From assembly GCA_002749285.1 (NCBI GenBank), contig PDPR01000013.1, forward strand, positions 89,623-153,622: DNA of 64,000 bases. Reading direction: 5' to 3'. The DNA comes from Maribacter sp. GTDB taxonomy: Bacteria; Bacteroidota; Bacteroidia; Flavobacteriales; Flavobacteriaceae. A model generated the notes under the pieces. That model did not search any database. It saw nothing but the letters and a program-made list of their open reading frames with translations, and was not told the DNA's origin. Position numbers and translations under genes: made by a program. Positions 10,201 to 19,467 of this stretch are shown in pieces; the stretch's first letter is position 1, and each line of letters opens with the position of its first letter.

Positions 10201-10671
10201 TGCAATGAGCCAATCGGTAGATTTCCAATCTGAGGCAACTGGAATCAAATGTGTGGCCAGATTAGGGTCCAGGGCAGCCATTTCCCAAGCAATGCCCCCT
10301 CCCAATGAGCCCCCCAACAAAGCAAAGAGCTTTTCTATCTTCAACATCTTCAATCCCATCAAAAAAATACGGGCAATATCACCTGCCACAAAATCCTTGT
10401 AGTTTTCTATGATAAAACCATCATACCCATTACCTGGTATGTTGAATGCCATTATGGTATACTTGTCGATGTCAATACATTTCCCCTCCCCAATAAGGGC
10501 GGACCACCAGCCCTCGGGGCCCGTGACGTTCGAATTTCCCGTAAGGGCATGATTGACCAATACGATAGGTGCCTCATGAAGTGGTTTCCCGAAAAGTTGA
10601 TAGGAAAGTGAAATATCCTGGGATACACCACTTATGGTCCTGAAATCTTTTATTTCTAATTGATGCAACAT
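7285..10671 (-). CDS. thrA: Trifunctional fusion: MetX-like acyltransferase, aspartate kinase, homoserine dehydrogenase
   Basis: A single 1128-residue chain covers three steps. Residues 1-320 are an alpha/beta-hydrolase homoserine O-acetyltransferase (MetX-like) with nucleophile Ser122 in GGSLGG, Asp265 in GVDSD and His298 in HGHDAF. Residues 325 to about 620 are aspartate kinase, opening with ILKFGGRSLG, followed by two ACT regulatory domains (about 620-770). From about 773 a homoserine dehydrogenase begins with VNVVVFGHGNVGG. The chain would convert aspartate to aspartyl phosphate, reduce the semialdehyde to homoserine, then acylate homoserine for MetY. It lies 78 bp after metY in one transcript. 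Acetyl rather than succinyl specificity is assumed. Confidence 0.95.
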   Translation of the reverse strand: MLHQLEIKDFRTISGVSQDISLSYQLFGKPLHEAPIVLVNHALTGNSNVTGPEGWWSALIGEGKCIDIDKYTIMAFNIPGNGYDGFIIENYKDFVAGDIARIFLMGLKMLKIEKLFALLGGSLGGGIAWEMAALDPNLATHLIPVASDWKSTDWLIANCQIQEQFLVNSKQPVHDARMHAMLCYRTPESFKQRFRRSTNEELQVFNVESWLMHHGEKLKNRFQVSAYKLMNQLLKTIDITRNGETAFDDLQNSDTNIHIIGVDSDLFFTAKENKETFKQLAQAKSNVTYGEVQSLHGHDAFLIEFGQMQKLLNGIFNKDGKSDRIKILKFGGRSLGNGEGLGHVLDIITNKVGNGENIAVVLSARGKSTDQLEAMLEKAAHGEDYSRDFMAFEKYQTHTFNNVDLSKEYEALFKLLEGVSLLGDYSPKIRDQVLSYGEVVSAKLVTKLLIGKGIKAILMDSRKLIKTDNTFGSAHVIETISKENILREFSKLSHDTVPVITGFIASTIEGETTTLGRNGSNYSAAMMANYLDAEELQNYTHVDGIFTANPDYVSDAKRISELSYSEANELANFGATILHAKTIIPLIEKNIPLRILNTFNSDNEGTLISAKSNKEGIKSLSVIENVAMVNLEGRGLLGKVGVDARIFRSLRDNDISVSIVSQGSSERGIGLVVNADKAEKAKIALQQEFAHDFESKDINRISVVNDVSVISIVGQDLSTFHKPYNSLIKNQIVPLLFNNTVTGKNVSMVVRKSDLHKALNVMHGQVFGISKKVNVVVFGHGNVGGTLVDQILRSSRTIEKRKGIDLNIFAVANSRKVLFDSKGIPKNWRSAIKEYGIAYQIQDIFDYAKKNHFENLIAVDNTASEDFVANYFDFIENGFDLVSSNKIANTLGFDYYRLLRGELDKNQKQYLYETNVGAGLPLIDTIKLLHLSGENITRIKGVFSGSLSYMFNTFSEVDTPFSSILEDAMDKGFTEPDPREDLSGNDVGRKLLILARELGLSNEFSDIQIQNLIPENLQSGSVDRFLGNLDVLNDTFNELKKNQKPNHVLRYVGDLHGDLRREKGILDVKLISVPKESALGQVKGSDSIIEIYTESYGESPLVIQGAGAGSAVTARGVFGDILRIAEKG

Positions 10672-10749
10672 TCTTAAAATTCTGTATTATTCTGAACACT
10701 CCCTAGCCAAAATGGATAAAAAATGTATTCAACCCAAGTTAAGACCTGA

Positions 10750-12027
10750 TTATCCAATAGCCGAAAAGGCCTGCTCTAAATCCGCCTTAAGATCTTCCAG
10801 ATCCTCTAGACCGACAGATAAACGAATCAAATCCTGACCAACACCTGCCGCATCTTGTTGCTCTACCGTCAATTGTTGGTGTGTCGTACTTGCCGGATGG
10901 ATTATCAAGGATTTCGTATCACCTATATTTGCCAATAAAGAGAATATCCTAGTCGCATCGGTAACTTTCTTAGCTGCCTCAAAGCCGCCCTTTACACCAA
11001 ATGTGACCAATCCACTTTGTCCTTTTGGCAAATATTCCTGTGCCAGATCGTAGTATTCGCTACTCTTCAAACCTGGGTAATTCACCCATTCTACCTCTTC
11101 CCTACTTTCCAACCAAGTGGCCAGGGCCAAGGCATTCGCACTATGCTGTCTTATTCGTACCGATAATGTTTCCAGACCTTGAATAATCTGGAATGCATTA
11201 AACGGACTTAGCGCCCCGCCAAAATCACGCAACCCTTCCAAAATCAATTTAAACGTAAATGCTGCCGCACCCAATGCCTCGCTATAGACCAAACCATGGT
11301 AACCATCGGAAGGCTCTGTAAATTCGGGGAATTTTCCATTTGCCCAATCAAAGGTACCCGCATCGATAACGGCTCCACCCAATGAAGTCCCCTGGCCACC
11401 GATATATTTTGTAAGTGAATGGATGACCAAATTAGCCCCATGCCCAATAGGGTTCAACAAGGCCGGTGAAGCAACTGTATTGTCGACGATAAATGGCACT
11501 TGTGCCGTTTTGGCCTGTTTTGAGATTGCCTTTAGATCCAACACATCCAATTTTGGGTTACCCAACGACTCCACAAAAAATGCCCTGGTATTTTCTTGTA
11601 CCGCTTTTCCAAAATTCCCTGGATCGGAAGCATCTACAAACGTAGTGGTTATACCCAATCTTGGCAAAGTAACATTCAATAAGTTAAAAGTCCCCCCATA
11701 TAAACTACTCGAAGCCACGATATGGTCCCCTGCCTTCAATAGTGTCAGTAAACTTGTAGAGATAGCGGAGGTGCCCGAAGCAAAGACCACGGCCCCTACA
11801 CCACCTTCCATGGCTGCCAACCTATTTTGTAGGATCTCATTTGTAGGATTGTTCAACCGTGTATAAATGAAACCCAACTCAGCCAACGAAAACAGGTTGG
11901 CCGCATGATCCGTATTATCGAATACGTATGATGAGGTTTGATAAATAGGCACTGCCCGTGTTCCGTTTGTTTTCGTTGTGTCGTGACCGGCATGTAATGC
12001 GTTTGTGGAAAATTTTTGATTACCCAT
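10750..12027 (-). CDS. metY: O-acetylhomoserine sulfhydrylase (MetY type)
   Basis: This PLP-dependent gamma-family enzyme of 425 residues joins sulfide to O-acetylhomoserine, giving homocysteine. It shows FSTNALHAGHDTT at the N terminus, YQTSSYVF, and the PLP lysine in HSLTKYIGG. The ATG at 12027 (MGNQKFSTNAL) is chosen because 39 residues encoded further upstream are unlike the family and fall in the leader. A SAM-I riboswitch lies about 140 bases upstream of the start. It precedes the MetX-ThrA fusion gene, whose product supplies its substrate. A cysteine synthase side activity is possible in this family. Confidence 0.95.
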   Translation of the reverse strand: MGNQKFSTNALHAGHDTTKTNGTRAVPIYQTSSYVFDNTDHAANLFSLAELGFIYTRLNNPTNEILQNRLAAMEGGVGAVVFASGTSAISTSLLTLLKAGDHIVASSSLYGGTFNLLNVTLPRLGITTTFVDASDPGNFGKAVQENTRAFFVESLGNPKLDVLDLKAISKQAKTAQVPFIVDNTVASPALLNPIGHGANLVIHSLTKYIGGQGTSLGGAVIDAGTFDWANGKFPEFTEPSDGYHGLVYSEALGAAAFTFKLILEGLRDFGGALSPFNAFQIIQGLETLSVRIRQHSANALALATWLESREEVEWVNYPGLKSSEYYDLAQEYLPKGQSGLVTFGVKGGFEAAKKVTDATRIFSLLANIGDTKSLIIHPASTTHQQLTVEQQDAAGVGQDLIRLSVGLEDLEDLKADLEQAFSAIG

Positions 12028-12169
12028 GATTTTAATTTGTTTTTGTTGTTGATAAAATAAATAAAAACACCGCTCCCCCAATCGCTGTTTACAACTAGGG
12101 ATAATCAAAAGGTTAAAAAGAAAGAGACAATTACAAAAATGCAATTCGTTTCGTTATCTATTCTCGCCT

Positions 12170-12287
12170 ATATCAAAGGATGCCGGGAAACCCAGCTTCA
12201 AGATAGAATTTAGCACCTTCTCCGCTCTGGGGGCAAAGGGTTGCCAAGGCTTCACAGGGTCCATTCCCTCCACCTTTCTTGATAACA
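12170..12287 (-). promoter_or_regulatory. SAM-I (S-box) riboswitch upstream of metY
   Basis: The minus strand reads TTATCAAGAAAGGTGG, GAGGGAATGGACCC, TGTGAAGCCTTGGCAACC and AGGTGCTAAATTCT in order, a near-consensus S-box core. UAUCAAG at the 5' side pairs with UUUGAUA near 12171-12177 to close P1. It should switch off metY and the downstream fusion gene at high SAM. A simple uracil-rich terminator after it is not obvious, so control may be by blocking translation. Confidence 0.93.
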
Positions 12288-12364
12288 ATTCAATATGTGT
12301 TTGAACTTTTGAATGGCTAATATAAGACCATACGTTTGTTTTTTCCTAATTTTTTTTAGATAAA

Positions 12365-13621
12365 TCAAATTTTAAAAGCAGCCTTTACAGCGTCCACCAC
12401 ATCCAATTTTTCCCAAGTGAACAATTCCACTTCCTTCTCGATCCTACCATTGTAGGGGGATTCGAAAACCTTCGTAATCACTTTGGGTTCCTTTCCCATA
12501 TGGCCGTAGGCAGCGGTTTCCAAATAAATAGGATTGCGCAATTTCAATCGTTCCTCAATGGCAAAGGGCCGCATATCGAACAATTGTGAAATTATTTTGG
12601 CGATTTCACCATCTGAGTACGGAATCTTCGCAGTACCATAGGTATTCACGAAAATCGAAGTAGGCTCCACCACTCCAATAGCATAACTGACCTGAACCAA
12701 AATCTCATCAGAAACCCCTGCAGCCACTAAATTTTTCGCAATATGCCGGGCAGCATAAGCTGCGCTCCGGTCCACCTTACTGGGGTCCTTACCGCTAAAG
12801 GCACCACCACCATGGGCACCTTTGCCTCCATAGGTGTCCACAATGATCTTTCTACCTGTAAGCCCTGTGTCGCCATGTGGGCCACCAATCACGAACTTTC
12901 CAGTAGGGTTGATGTGGTATTTTATCTGGTCATCGAACAACCTTTGATCACTTTGGGGCAATTCCCTGATTACCCTTGGCATCAAAATCGAAATAATATC
13001 TTCCTTGATTTTTGCCAGCATTTTATCATCATCGGCATCAAATGCATCATGTTGTGTGGACACAACGATCGTATCGATCCGCTGTGGCACATTATCATCC
13101 GAATATTCAATCGTTACCTGGGATTTGGCATCCGGCCTTAAATAGGAGATCTCGGTACCTTCCCTTCTTATGGCCGCAAGGGTCTGTAAGATCCTATGTG
13201 AAATATCCAATGCCAAAGGCATATAGTTTTCCGTTTCCTTGGTTGCATAACCGAACATCATTCCTTGGTCCCCTGCTCCCTGTTTTTCCTTTTCCCCGCG
13301 GTCAACACCTTGATTGATATCCTGGGACTGTTCGTGTATCAAGGAAATGACCCCACATGAATCACCACTGAATTGGTATTCCCCTTTGGTATAACCAATT
13401 TTATTAACAACGTCCCTTGCGATATTCTGGACATCCAGATAGGTGCCGCTTTTTACCTCCCCGGCCAGGATTACCTGGCCCGTGGTGACCAAAGTCTCAC
13501 AAGCTACTTTGCTTTCCGGGTCAAAAGCCAAAAAACTATCCAATAATGCATCACTGATCTGATCGGCTACTTTGTCCGGGTGTCCTTCGCTAACAGATTC
13601 CGAAGTAAATAAATATGCCAT
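12365..13621 (-). CDS. metK: S-adenosylmethionine synthetase
   Basis: MetK makes SAM from methionine and ATP. The 418-residue protein begins [20 protein letters not shown], with the ATP-binding GHPDK motif, and contains [16 protein letters not shown], the second family signature. The ATG at 13621 is chosen over an in-frame upstream start at 13651, whose ten extra residues are unlike the family. A long-loop SAM-II riboswitch ends about 58 bases upstream, so the enzyme product should repress its own synthesis. It is the first gene of the methionine block on this strand. Confidence 0.97.
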   Translation of the reverse strand: MAYLFTSESVSEGHPDKVADQISDALLDSFLAFDPESKVACETLVTTGQVILAGEVKSGTYLDVQNIARDVVNKIGYTKGEYQFSGDSCGVISLIHEQSQDINQGVDRGEKEKQGAGDQGMMFGYATKETENYMPLALDISHRILQTLAAIRREGTEISYLRPDAKSQVTIEYSDDNVPQRIDTIVVSTQHDAFDADDDKMLAKIKEDIISILMPRVIRELPQSDQRLFDDQIKYHINPTGKFVIGGPHGDTGLTGRKIIVDTYGGKGAHGGGAFSGKDPSKVDRSAAYAARHIAKNLVAAGVSDEILVQVSYAIGVVEPTSIFVNTYGTAKIPYSDGEIAKIISQLFDMRPFAIEERLKLRNPIYLETAAYGHMGKEPKVITKVFESPYNGRIEKEVELFTWEKLDVVDAVKAAFKI

Positions 13622-13679
13622 TTTTACAAAAAATAAAATAGGAGGAAACAAAAAAGATCGCGAAAAGGGAAAATGAAAC

Positions 13680-13801
13680 CAGCTGTTACCGTTTTAGCAT
13701 TTTTTCCGGTACTGAACTTGGCTCGATATCCAGTACCCTTGGGAACTAGATGCCAAAGTGAATCCAGGGCCAGGAAGTTGCAATCAGTCAAATCTTCCCT
13801 C
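13680..13801 (-). promoter_or_regulatory. SAM-II riboswitch with long internal loop, upstream of metK
   Basis: On the minus strand, AGGGAAG-ATTTGAC-TGATTGCAA-CTTCC (13800-13774) forms a P1 hairpin with the loop sequence typical of SAM-II. After an insertion of about 60 bases, AAAAAATGCTAAAACGGTAAC gives the pseudoknot strand with the GCTAAAA core. The insertion contains its own 7-bp hairpin, GGTACTG with CAGTACC. A long-loop form of SAM-II is known from Bacteroidota and related metagenomes. It should sequester the metK ribosome-binding region when SAM is bound. Recognised by eye only. Confidence 0.82.
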
Positions 13802-13814
13802 TTAAGGTTGAGGA

Positions 13815-13822
13815 CAAAAGTA
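13815..13822 (-). promoter_or_regulatory. metK promoter -7 box
   Basis: TACTTTTG on the minus strand is an exact TAnnTTTG box. It ends 14 bases before the SAM-II P1 stem, so the expected transcript starts just upstream of the riboswitch. No clear -33 element is seen. Confidence 0.55.
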
Positions 13823-13918
13823 TAAAAAATGTTTTTCTTATAATAAGATAATCCGATTGTAATTTCCCGAACAATGTTAAAATGACCTTAATGTATTCCG
13901 CCTTAGCCCCTCTTCGCC

Positions 13919-14224
13919 CTAAATGTCGTACTTGGCCGGGAACAGAACATACCTCGGCCGCACAAAATAAGATTGTGTAGAGAAATAAAGTTCATTTGTG
14001 CCGTCCCTGTTGAACGTAGTGGTATTCAACAGGTTGGTTCCCTTGACACCGAACTCCCACCGACCATCCTTTTGTTGATATGTTAGATTCGATTCCAAGA
14101 AGCTATACTTATTGCCAATCGTATTCCCTTTATCGGTATAGTTGTAATAATCATAGTCAAGCGTTAAGACAAGGGTTTCCAAAAATGCCATATCAAACCT
14201 TTTTTGTATAGGAGGCATTGTCAA
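13919..14224 (-). pseudogene. C-terminal relic of a TonB-dependent outer-membrane receptor
   Basis: About 95 codons encode beta-barrel strands typical of the end of Bacteroidota TonB-dependent receptors: YSFLESNLTYQQKDGRWEF, GTNLLNTTTFNRDG and the terminal PRYVLFPAKYDI with its aromatic-rich last strand. No signal peptide, plug domain or remaining barrel precedes it. The frame opens only at a TTG near 14224, after stop codons. Full-length receptors have 700-1000 residues, so this is the remnant of a deletion and is almost certainly inactive. It sits between the metK leader and the divergent deoxynucleoside kinase gene. Confidence 0.8.
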
Positions 14225-14423
14225 AAATATTCAAATCGGTTATTATACGACCAAGACTATATTAAACGTATTAGGTTTAATGTGTAATTAAAAAAACAAG
14301 ATGCCACTTGTCTGTTTTTTTTCCCAATATTGATGTAAAGGTTTTTACTTCCTATAGTTATCTTGTATATTGTACCCTCTATAAACTCAAAGAAAAGACA
14401 CTAACCACAAATCATAAGACCTT

Positions 14424-15038
14424 ATGCATATTGCCGTTGCAGGAAATATTGGCGCAGGAAAGACCACACTGACAAAACTTTTGGCAAAACATTTCAAGTG
14501 GGAACCCCATTTTGAAGATGTTGTCGACAATCCTTATCTGGATGATTTTTATAACCAGATGGAGCGATGGAGCTTTAACCTTCAAATTTATTTCCTAAAC
14601 CATCGATACCGCCAAGTCCTTAGTTTCAGAAAAAGCGGAAAGGACATTATTCAGGATAGGACCATTTATGAGGATGCCTATATCTTCGCCCCCAACCTAC
14701 ATGCGATGGGCTTGATGACCAATAGGGACTTCAAGAACTATTCGAGTCTTTTCGAATTAATGGAGAGCCTAGTGCAACCCCCAGACCTTCTTATCTATTT
14801 AAGGAGTACCATCCCCAATTTGGTAAAGCAGATACACAAACGCGGGCGTGACTATGAAAATACTATATCAATCGATTACCTAAGTCGATTGAACGAGCGC
14901 TACGAGGCTTGGATATATGGTTATGACAAAGGCAAACTCTTGATCATTGATGTGGATAAGCTCAATTTTGTGGATAACGCCGAGGACCTTGGGGAAATAT
15001 TGAACAGGATAGACGCTGAGATCAATGGTTTATTCTAA
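14424..15038 (+). CDS. Deoxynucleoside kinase
   Basis: This 204-residue P-loop kinase phosphorylates deoxynucleosides for dNTP salvage, probably deoxyadenosine or deoxyguanosine. The P-loop GNIGAGKTT is at residues 7-15. Further on are the ERWSFNLQIYFL segment and the family motif DRTIYEDAYIF, with LIYL and the lid arginines in KRGRDYE. The length matches bacterial dAK/dGK proteins. It is followed after 12 bp by pepE on the same strand, probably one transcript. The exact nucleoside preference cannot be read from the sequence. Confidence 0.93.
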   Translation: MHIAVAGNIGAGKTTLTKLLAKHFKWEPHFEDVVDNPYLDDFYNQMERWSFNLQIYFLNHRYRQVLSFRKSGKDIIQDRTIYEDAYIFAPNLHAMGLMTNRDFKNYSSLFELMESLVQPPDLLIYLRSTIPNLVKQIHKRGRDYENTISIDYLSRLNERYEAWIYGYDKGKLLIIDVDKLNFVDNAEDLGEILNRIDAEINGLF

Positions 15039-15050
15039 GAACCTCTAGAT

Positions 15051-15767
15051 ATGACCAATTGCCTACTTGCAAGTACATCGACGATATTCGGAGGAAATTA
15101 TCTAGACTATTTGTTCGATGAGTTAGGGGAATTATACCAAGATACCGAAGAGGTCATATTCATCCCTTTTGCCAGGCCGGGTGGCATTTCACATGATGCC
15201 TATAGCAAAATAGCCACTACGGCATTTCAACATATAGGCAAAAAAATAATAGGCCTACATACATTTGATGAACCTGGGGCCGCCCTAAAAACAGCAAAGG
15301 GCATCTTTACGGGAGGTGGAAATTCCTTTGTGCTCGTCGACAGTCTTTATCGTCATCAATTAATGGCCCCTCTTAGGCAAGTTGTTTTGGATGGAACCCC
15401 TTATTTGGGTACTAGTGCCGGCAGCAATATTGCCGGGCCCTCGATCAAGACCACCAATGACATGCCCATAGTCTACCCTTCAAGTTACGATACCTTGGGT
15501 ATCACCCCTATCAACATCAACCCACACTACCTCGATCCCGATCCGAACTCAACCCATAAAGGGGAAACACGGGAGACACGAATCAAGGAATTCCATGAAT
15601 TCAACACCACAGCTGTGATAGGACTTCGAGAGGGAAGTTGGATCAGGGTACAAGACAAAAAAACAACACTCCAAGGAGGGCGACTTAGTGCCCGCATATT
15701 CGAAAAAGGAAAAGATGCCTACGAAATACCCGCAGGTGCCTCATTGGATTTTCTGAAAAACGGATAA
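15051..15767 (+). CDS. pepE: Dipeptidase E (peptidase S51)
   Basis: PepE hydrolyses dipeptides with N-terminal aspartate in the cytoplasm. The 238-residue protein has the nucleophile elbow GTSAGSN with Ser122, plus Asp137 and His159 in the positions equivalent to the E. coli Ser-Asp-His triad (offset by two). Both the S51 fold and the length match PepE more closely than cyanophycinase, which is usually longer. It is downstream of the deoxynucleoside kinase gene with 12 bp between them. No functional link between the two is evident. Confidence 0.92.
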   Translation: MTNCLLASTSTIFGGNYLDYLFDELGELYQDTEEVIFIPFARPGGISHDAYSKIATTAFQHIGKKIIGLHTFDEPGAALKTAKGIFTGGGNSFVLVDSLYRHQLMAPLRQVVLDGTPYLGTSAGSNIAGPSIKTTNDMPIVYPSSYDTLGITPININPHYLDPDPNSTHKGETRETRIKEFHEFNTTAVIGLREGSWIRVQDKKTTLQGGRLSARIFEKGKDAYEIPAGASLDFLKNG

Positions 15768-16031
15768 CCCTCCATTGTTTTGCCCCCTTATTCCCCAATC
15801 GGACCACTCCTCTAGAATACCAGCCTTCCCCAAAGAACCGTTTCACTCGTTGGGAACCCCCTTTCACTCATTGTCGATTTCGGGCAAACAAATTAGATTG
15901 TAGATTCATTCAAACATTCAACAAGCCCAAAACCAACTATATCAATTCCGGATACCGGTATAGTGCATGGAAGACTTGTGAGTATATGATTGTATAACCC
16001 TGCCTTTCCCAAGAATGGCGAAAAATATTGA

Positions 16032-16742
16032 ATGATGAAACCAAAAAAACACCCTGAAAAGGATTTAAACAAGAATAGTGGATTTTATTTTATGATCGGA
16101 TTGGTTCTGGTCATGGCATTTACCTATATGGCTTTTGAGTGGAAAACCTATAATCAGCCAAATTATTACAGTGAAACCATTAACATGCCCGATGATCCAA
16201 CCGAAGAATTACCGCCCGTTATAACCCTTCATATACCACCACCCCCTCCTACACCGGTTATACCCGATATAATAGAGGTCGTGAAAAACGAAGATCCAAT
16301 TATTGAGACAGATGTTGCATCTTTGGAAAGCGATCCTGACAAGGAGATATTGGAAGCCAAGGACATTGATTTTATCGATGAGCCTGTAGACTTGCCCCCC
16401 ATACCCTTTTCGGTCATAGAGGAGGTTCCTGTTTTTCCGGGATGTGAAAAGGCAACCGATAAACGAGCCTGTTTTCAAGATCAGATGAACAAACATATAA
16501 GAAAGAACTTCAGGTATCCTGAAATCCCTTTGGAAATGGGCATACAGGGCAAGGTCTATATACAGTTCATGATCGAGACCGATGGAAGCATAGGGCATAT
16601 TCAAAAACGAGGGCCAGACAAACATTTGGAGGCCGAGGCCACACGTATAATCAAACTACTCCCCAAGATGCAGCCGGGAAAGCAACGTGGTACCCCGGTC
16701 AAGGTTCCTTTTAGCATCCCTATTTCTTTTAAACTTAAATAA
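16032..16742 (+). CDS. TonB-type energy transducer
   Basis: This 236-residue periplasmic protein has one N-terminal membrane anchor (about residues 17-35) and a proline-rich linker with PPPPPTPVIPD at about 70-80. Its C-terminal TonB domain (about 155-235) contains YPEIPLEMGIQGKVYIQF and ends VKVPFSIPISFKL. It would pass proton-motive energy to outer-membrane receptors. ATG 16032 and ATG 16035 are adjacent candidate starts. No exbB or exbD gene is beside it; an ExbBD pair lies at about 53-54 kb. A bidirectional terminator follows. Confidence 0.9.
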   Translation: MMKPKKHPEKDLNKNSGFYFMIGLVLVMAFTYMAFEWKTYNQPNYYSETINMPDDPTEELPPVITLHIPPPPPTPVIPDIIEVVKNEDPIIETDVASLESDPDKEILEAKDIDFIDEPVDLPPIPFSVIEEVPVFPGCEKATDKRACFQDQMNKHIRKNFRYPEIPLEMGIQGKVYIQFMIETDGSIGHIQKRGPDKHLEAEATRIIKLLPKMQPGKQRGTPVKVPFSIPISFKLK

Positions 16743-16760
16743 TCAAGGCAACATAGGTTC

Positions 16761-16800
16761 ATAGGAAAAGCCCTGACCAGATGGTCAGGGCTTTTCCTAT
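16761..16800. terminator. Bidirectional terminator between tonB and hppA
   Basis: A perfect 18-bp stem (ATAGGAAAAGCCCTGACC and its complement) surrounds an AGAT loop, with A- and T-rich outer ends. It lies between convergent genes and can end both transcripts. Confidence 0.9.
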
Positions 16801-16822
16801 ATGGGTCTGTGAAAATCCATCC

Positions 16823-19195
16823 TTATTCGATAACCTTCCCTGTATCTACACTGGAAGCACCACCCTTATGAGTTGTAGTTTTGGCGGCCATATCTTTTCC
16901 TGATTCCGACAAAACCGTTCCATCAACTGTCTTTTCATTGTTATCGGTTATCGTGATAGTCACTATTGCACCTTCATTTTTTGCCATCCCGATCCCAATT
17001 TCCTTTTGGGTTTCCCGGACTATCAATTCGGCACTTGCCTTTTGCCCATTATAGGCCGTTAAAGTATCTGTTGACAATGCAATACTCGGTGCGATCACCA
17101 AGGCAACGACCGACATTAATTTTAATAATATATTCAATGAAGGGCCTGATGTGTCCTTAAACGGATCACCAACGGTATCACCTACCACTGCTGCCTTATG
17201 GGCATCTGTACCCTTTCTTCCATCCGATTCTATCATTTTTTTGGCATTATCCCAGGCACCACCGGCATTTGATTGGAAAATCGCCATTAGCACACCACAG
17301 GTTGTTACCCCTGCAAGTAGTCCTCCCAACATTTCCGCCCCTCCAATAAAACCAACAGTAACTGGAACGACGATTGCCAATAAACCTGGCAATACCATTT
17401 CCTTAATCGATGCTTGCGTAGAGATAGCCACACATTTATCATATTCGGCCAATCCATCCGCTTCATCAAAAATCGCCCTTTGTTCAGGAGTTGCCTTTGT
17501 CATATCGGAATCGACAGCCCTCATTACTGCCAATGCGGCTTTCAATTGCGGGATATCCCTAAATTGACGCCTAACCTCCTCGATCATGGCCATAGCGGCG
17601 CGTCCAACGGCATTCATCGATAAGGCCGAAAACACAAATGGCAGCATACCCCCTACCAGAAGTCCGGCCATTATGGTTGGTTTGGAAACATCTATAGAAT
17701 CAACTTTCGCGACTTTCATAAAAGCAGCAAACAAAGCCAAGGCAGTCAATGCCGCTGAGGCTATTGCAAAACCTTTTCCAATGGCCGCGGTTGTATTACC
17801 CACGGCATCCAACTTATCTGTACGCTCCCGAACCTCACTTGGCAATTCTGCCATTTCAGCAATACCCCCGGCATTATCAGAAATCGGCCCGTAAGCATCA
17901 ACTGCCAATTGGATTCCTGTATTTGCCAACATTCCTACAGCGGCAATGGCTATACCATATAGGCCGGCAAAATGATGTGATACCAAAATAGCGGCAGCGA
18001 TCAATAATATAGGAACCATGGTTGACATCATACCAACCCCTAATCCGGCAATAATATTAGTTGCCGCCCCAGTCTCTGATTGACGAACAATGGAAGATAC
18101 TGGCTTTGTTCCTGTCCCTGTATAATATTCCGTGATTTTACCAACACCCAACCCGGCGACCAAACCTGCCAAGGTTGCCCAAAAAATCCCCATAGCACCA
18201 TGGGGAAGACCATCAACCGATTCGGGAATCATTGTCGTGATTATAAAATAAGATGCGACAACCATTAAGCCTGCAGAACCGAATTCACCGATATTAAGTG
18301 CGGTCTGTGGGTTTCCACCATCCTTGACCTTTACAAAAAACGTTCCGATGATAGACATTATTATACCGACCGCAGCTAAGACCAAAGGCAGATAAACAGC
18401 ACCCAAACCAGCAAAATCCGGAGTGATGATAAAAGCCCCCAACACCATAGTACCAATTATAGAGCCCACATAGGACTCGAACAAATCAGCTCCCATACCT
18501 GCAACGTCCCCAACATTATCACCGACATTATCGGCAATAGTAGCGGGGTTCAATGGGTGGTCTTCAGGGATTCCTGCCTCAACCTTACCCACCAGGTCGG
18601 CACCAACATCGGCTGCTTTGGTATAGATACCACCGCCAACTCTGGCAAACAAGGCTATTGATGATGCCCCCAATGAAAATCCTGACAGCACATTCAATAC
18701 CAATGTCAGGTTATCGGCACCTGGCCAAATATCCTGATAAATCGCAAAAAGCCCACTAAGTCCCAACACCCCAAGTCCGACAACGCCAAGTCCCATTACG
18801 GCACCACCGGCAAAAGCAACCTCAAGGGCCTTGCCCAATGAATTCCTAGCTGCCTGTGTCGTTCTTACATTTGCTTTTGTGGCCACTTTCATTCCGACAA
18901 ATCCAGCCAAGGCAGAACAGATAGCCCCGACGATAAAGGAAACGGCAACCATACCGTGGGACCCATCCTCGTTACTTCCTTTAAGGTAGAGAAGAATCGC
19001 TACTGCGATTACGAAAATTGCCAATATTTTATACTCTGCTTTTAGAAACGACATTGCCCCATCGGCAATATTCTTGGCGATTCTTGCCATTTTTGCATCA
19101 CCAACCTCTTGTTTGGTGACCCACATATTCTTAATCAACACAAATATCAGGGCCAGAACACCAAAGGCTGGTAAGAATTTTACGATTAAATCCAT
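16823..19195 (-). CDS. hppA: Membrane-bound ion-pumping pyrophosphatase
   Basis: This 790-residue, roughly 16-helix membrane protein hydrolyses pyrophosphate and pumps H+ or Na+. The PPi-binding loop [11 protein letters not shown] is at residues 196-206, with further acidic motifs in [19 protein letters not shown] and [11 protein letters not shown]. Ala470 in GNTTAA is the residue that marks potassium-dependent enzymes; independent ones have lysine there. After the last helix there is a soluble tail of roughly 80 residues, longer than in many homologues. The soluble pyrophosphatase gene lies upstream on the same strand, with a terminator-like hairpin between. The pumped ion cannot be decided by eye. 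Confidence 0.95.
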   Translation of the reverse strand: MDLIVKFLPAFGVLALIFVLIKNMWVTKQEVGDAKMARIAKNIADGAMSFLKAEYKILAIFVIAVAILLYLKGSNEDGSHGMVAVSFIVGAICSALAGFVGMKVATKANVRTTQAARNSLGKALEVAFAGGAVMGLGVVGLGVLGLSGLFAIYQDIWPGADNLTLVLNVLSGFSLGASSIALFARVGGGIYTKAADVGADLVGKVEAGIPEDHPLNPATIADNVGDNVGDVAGMGADLFESYVGSIIGTMVLGAFIITPDFAGLGAVYLPLVLAAVGIIMSIIGTFFVKVKDGGNPQTALNIGEFGSAGLMVVASYFIITTMIPESVDGLPHGAMGIFWATLAGLVAGLGVGKITEYYTGTGTKPVSSIVRQSETGAATNIIAGLGVGMMSTMVPILLIAAAILVSHHFAGLYGIAIAAVGMLANTGIQLAVDAYGPISDNAGGIAEMAELPSEVRERTDKLDAVGNTTAAIGKGFAIASAALTALALFAAFMKVAKVDSIDVSKPTIMAGLLVGGMLPFVFSALSMNAVGRAAMAMIEEVRRQFRDIPQLKAALAVMRAVDSDMTKATPEQRAIFDEADGLAEYDKCVAISTQASIKEMVLPGLLAIVVPVTVGFIGGAEMLGGLLAGVTTCGVLMAIFQSNAGGAWDNAKKMIESDGRKGTDAHKAAVVGDTVGDPFKDTSGPSLNILLKLMSVVALVIAPSIALSTDTLTAYNGQKASAELIVRETQKEIGIGMAKNEGAIVTITITDNNEKTVDGTVLSESGKDMAAKTTTHKGGASSVDTGKVIE

Positions 19196-19247
19196 TTTTA
19201 GTTGTTTAAATTTTTTTTAACATTTGCTAAAGTAGTAAAATCAAATA

Positions 19248-19292
19248 GATAAAAAAAGTGGTTTTCGATATTGAAAAACCACTTTTTTTATC
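19248..19292. terminator. Terminator-like hairpin between ppa and hppA
   Basis: GATAAAAAAAGTGGTTTT and its near-perfect complement at 19274-19292 form a long stem with T-rich ends. Read on the minus strand, it follows ppa and would end or attenuate transcription before hppA. Confidence 0.8.
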
Positions 19293-19467
19293 CTTATATC
19301 AAGATTTACGGACGTACCCCCATAACGGATGTTCAAAACAAGTAAGTAACTGAAAAACAGTGATTTAAAAGTTTTTTTTGAGATGAATTCCAAAACTGGG
19401 ATATATCTAATTGACGATCAGTGGTATAAACACTAGATCTATCCATTACAGGGATAGGTGCCAAGAT

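Noticed and set aside
14225-14423. Search for the missing upstream part of the TonB receptor relic
   Set aside because: All minus-strand frames close quickly with stops, and no barrel-like text was found.
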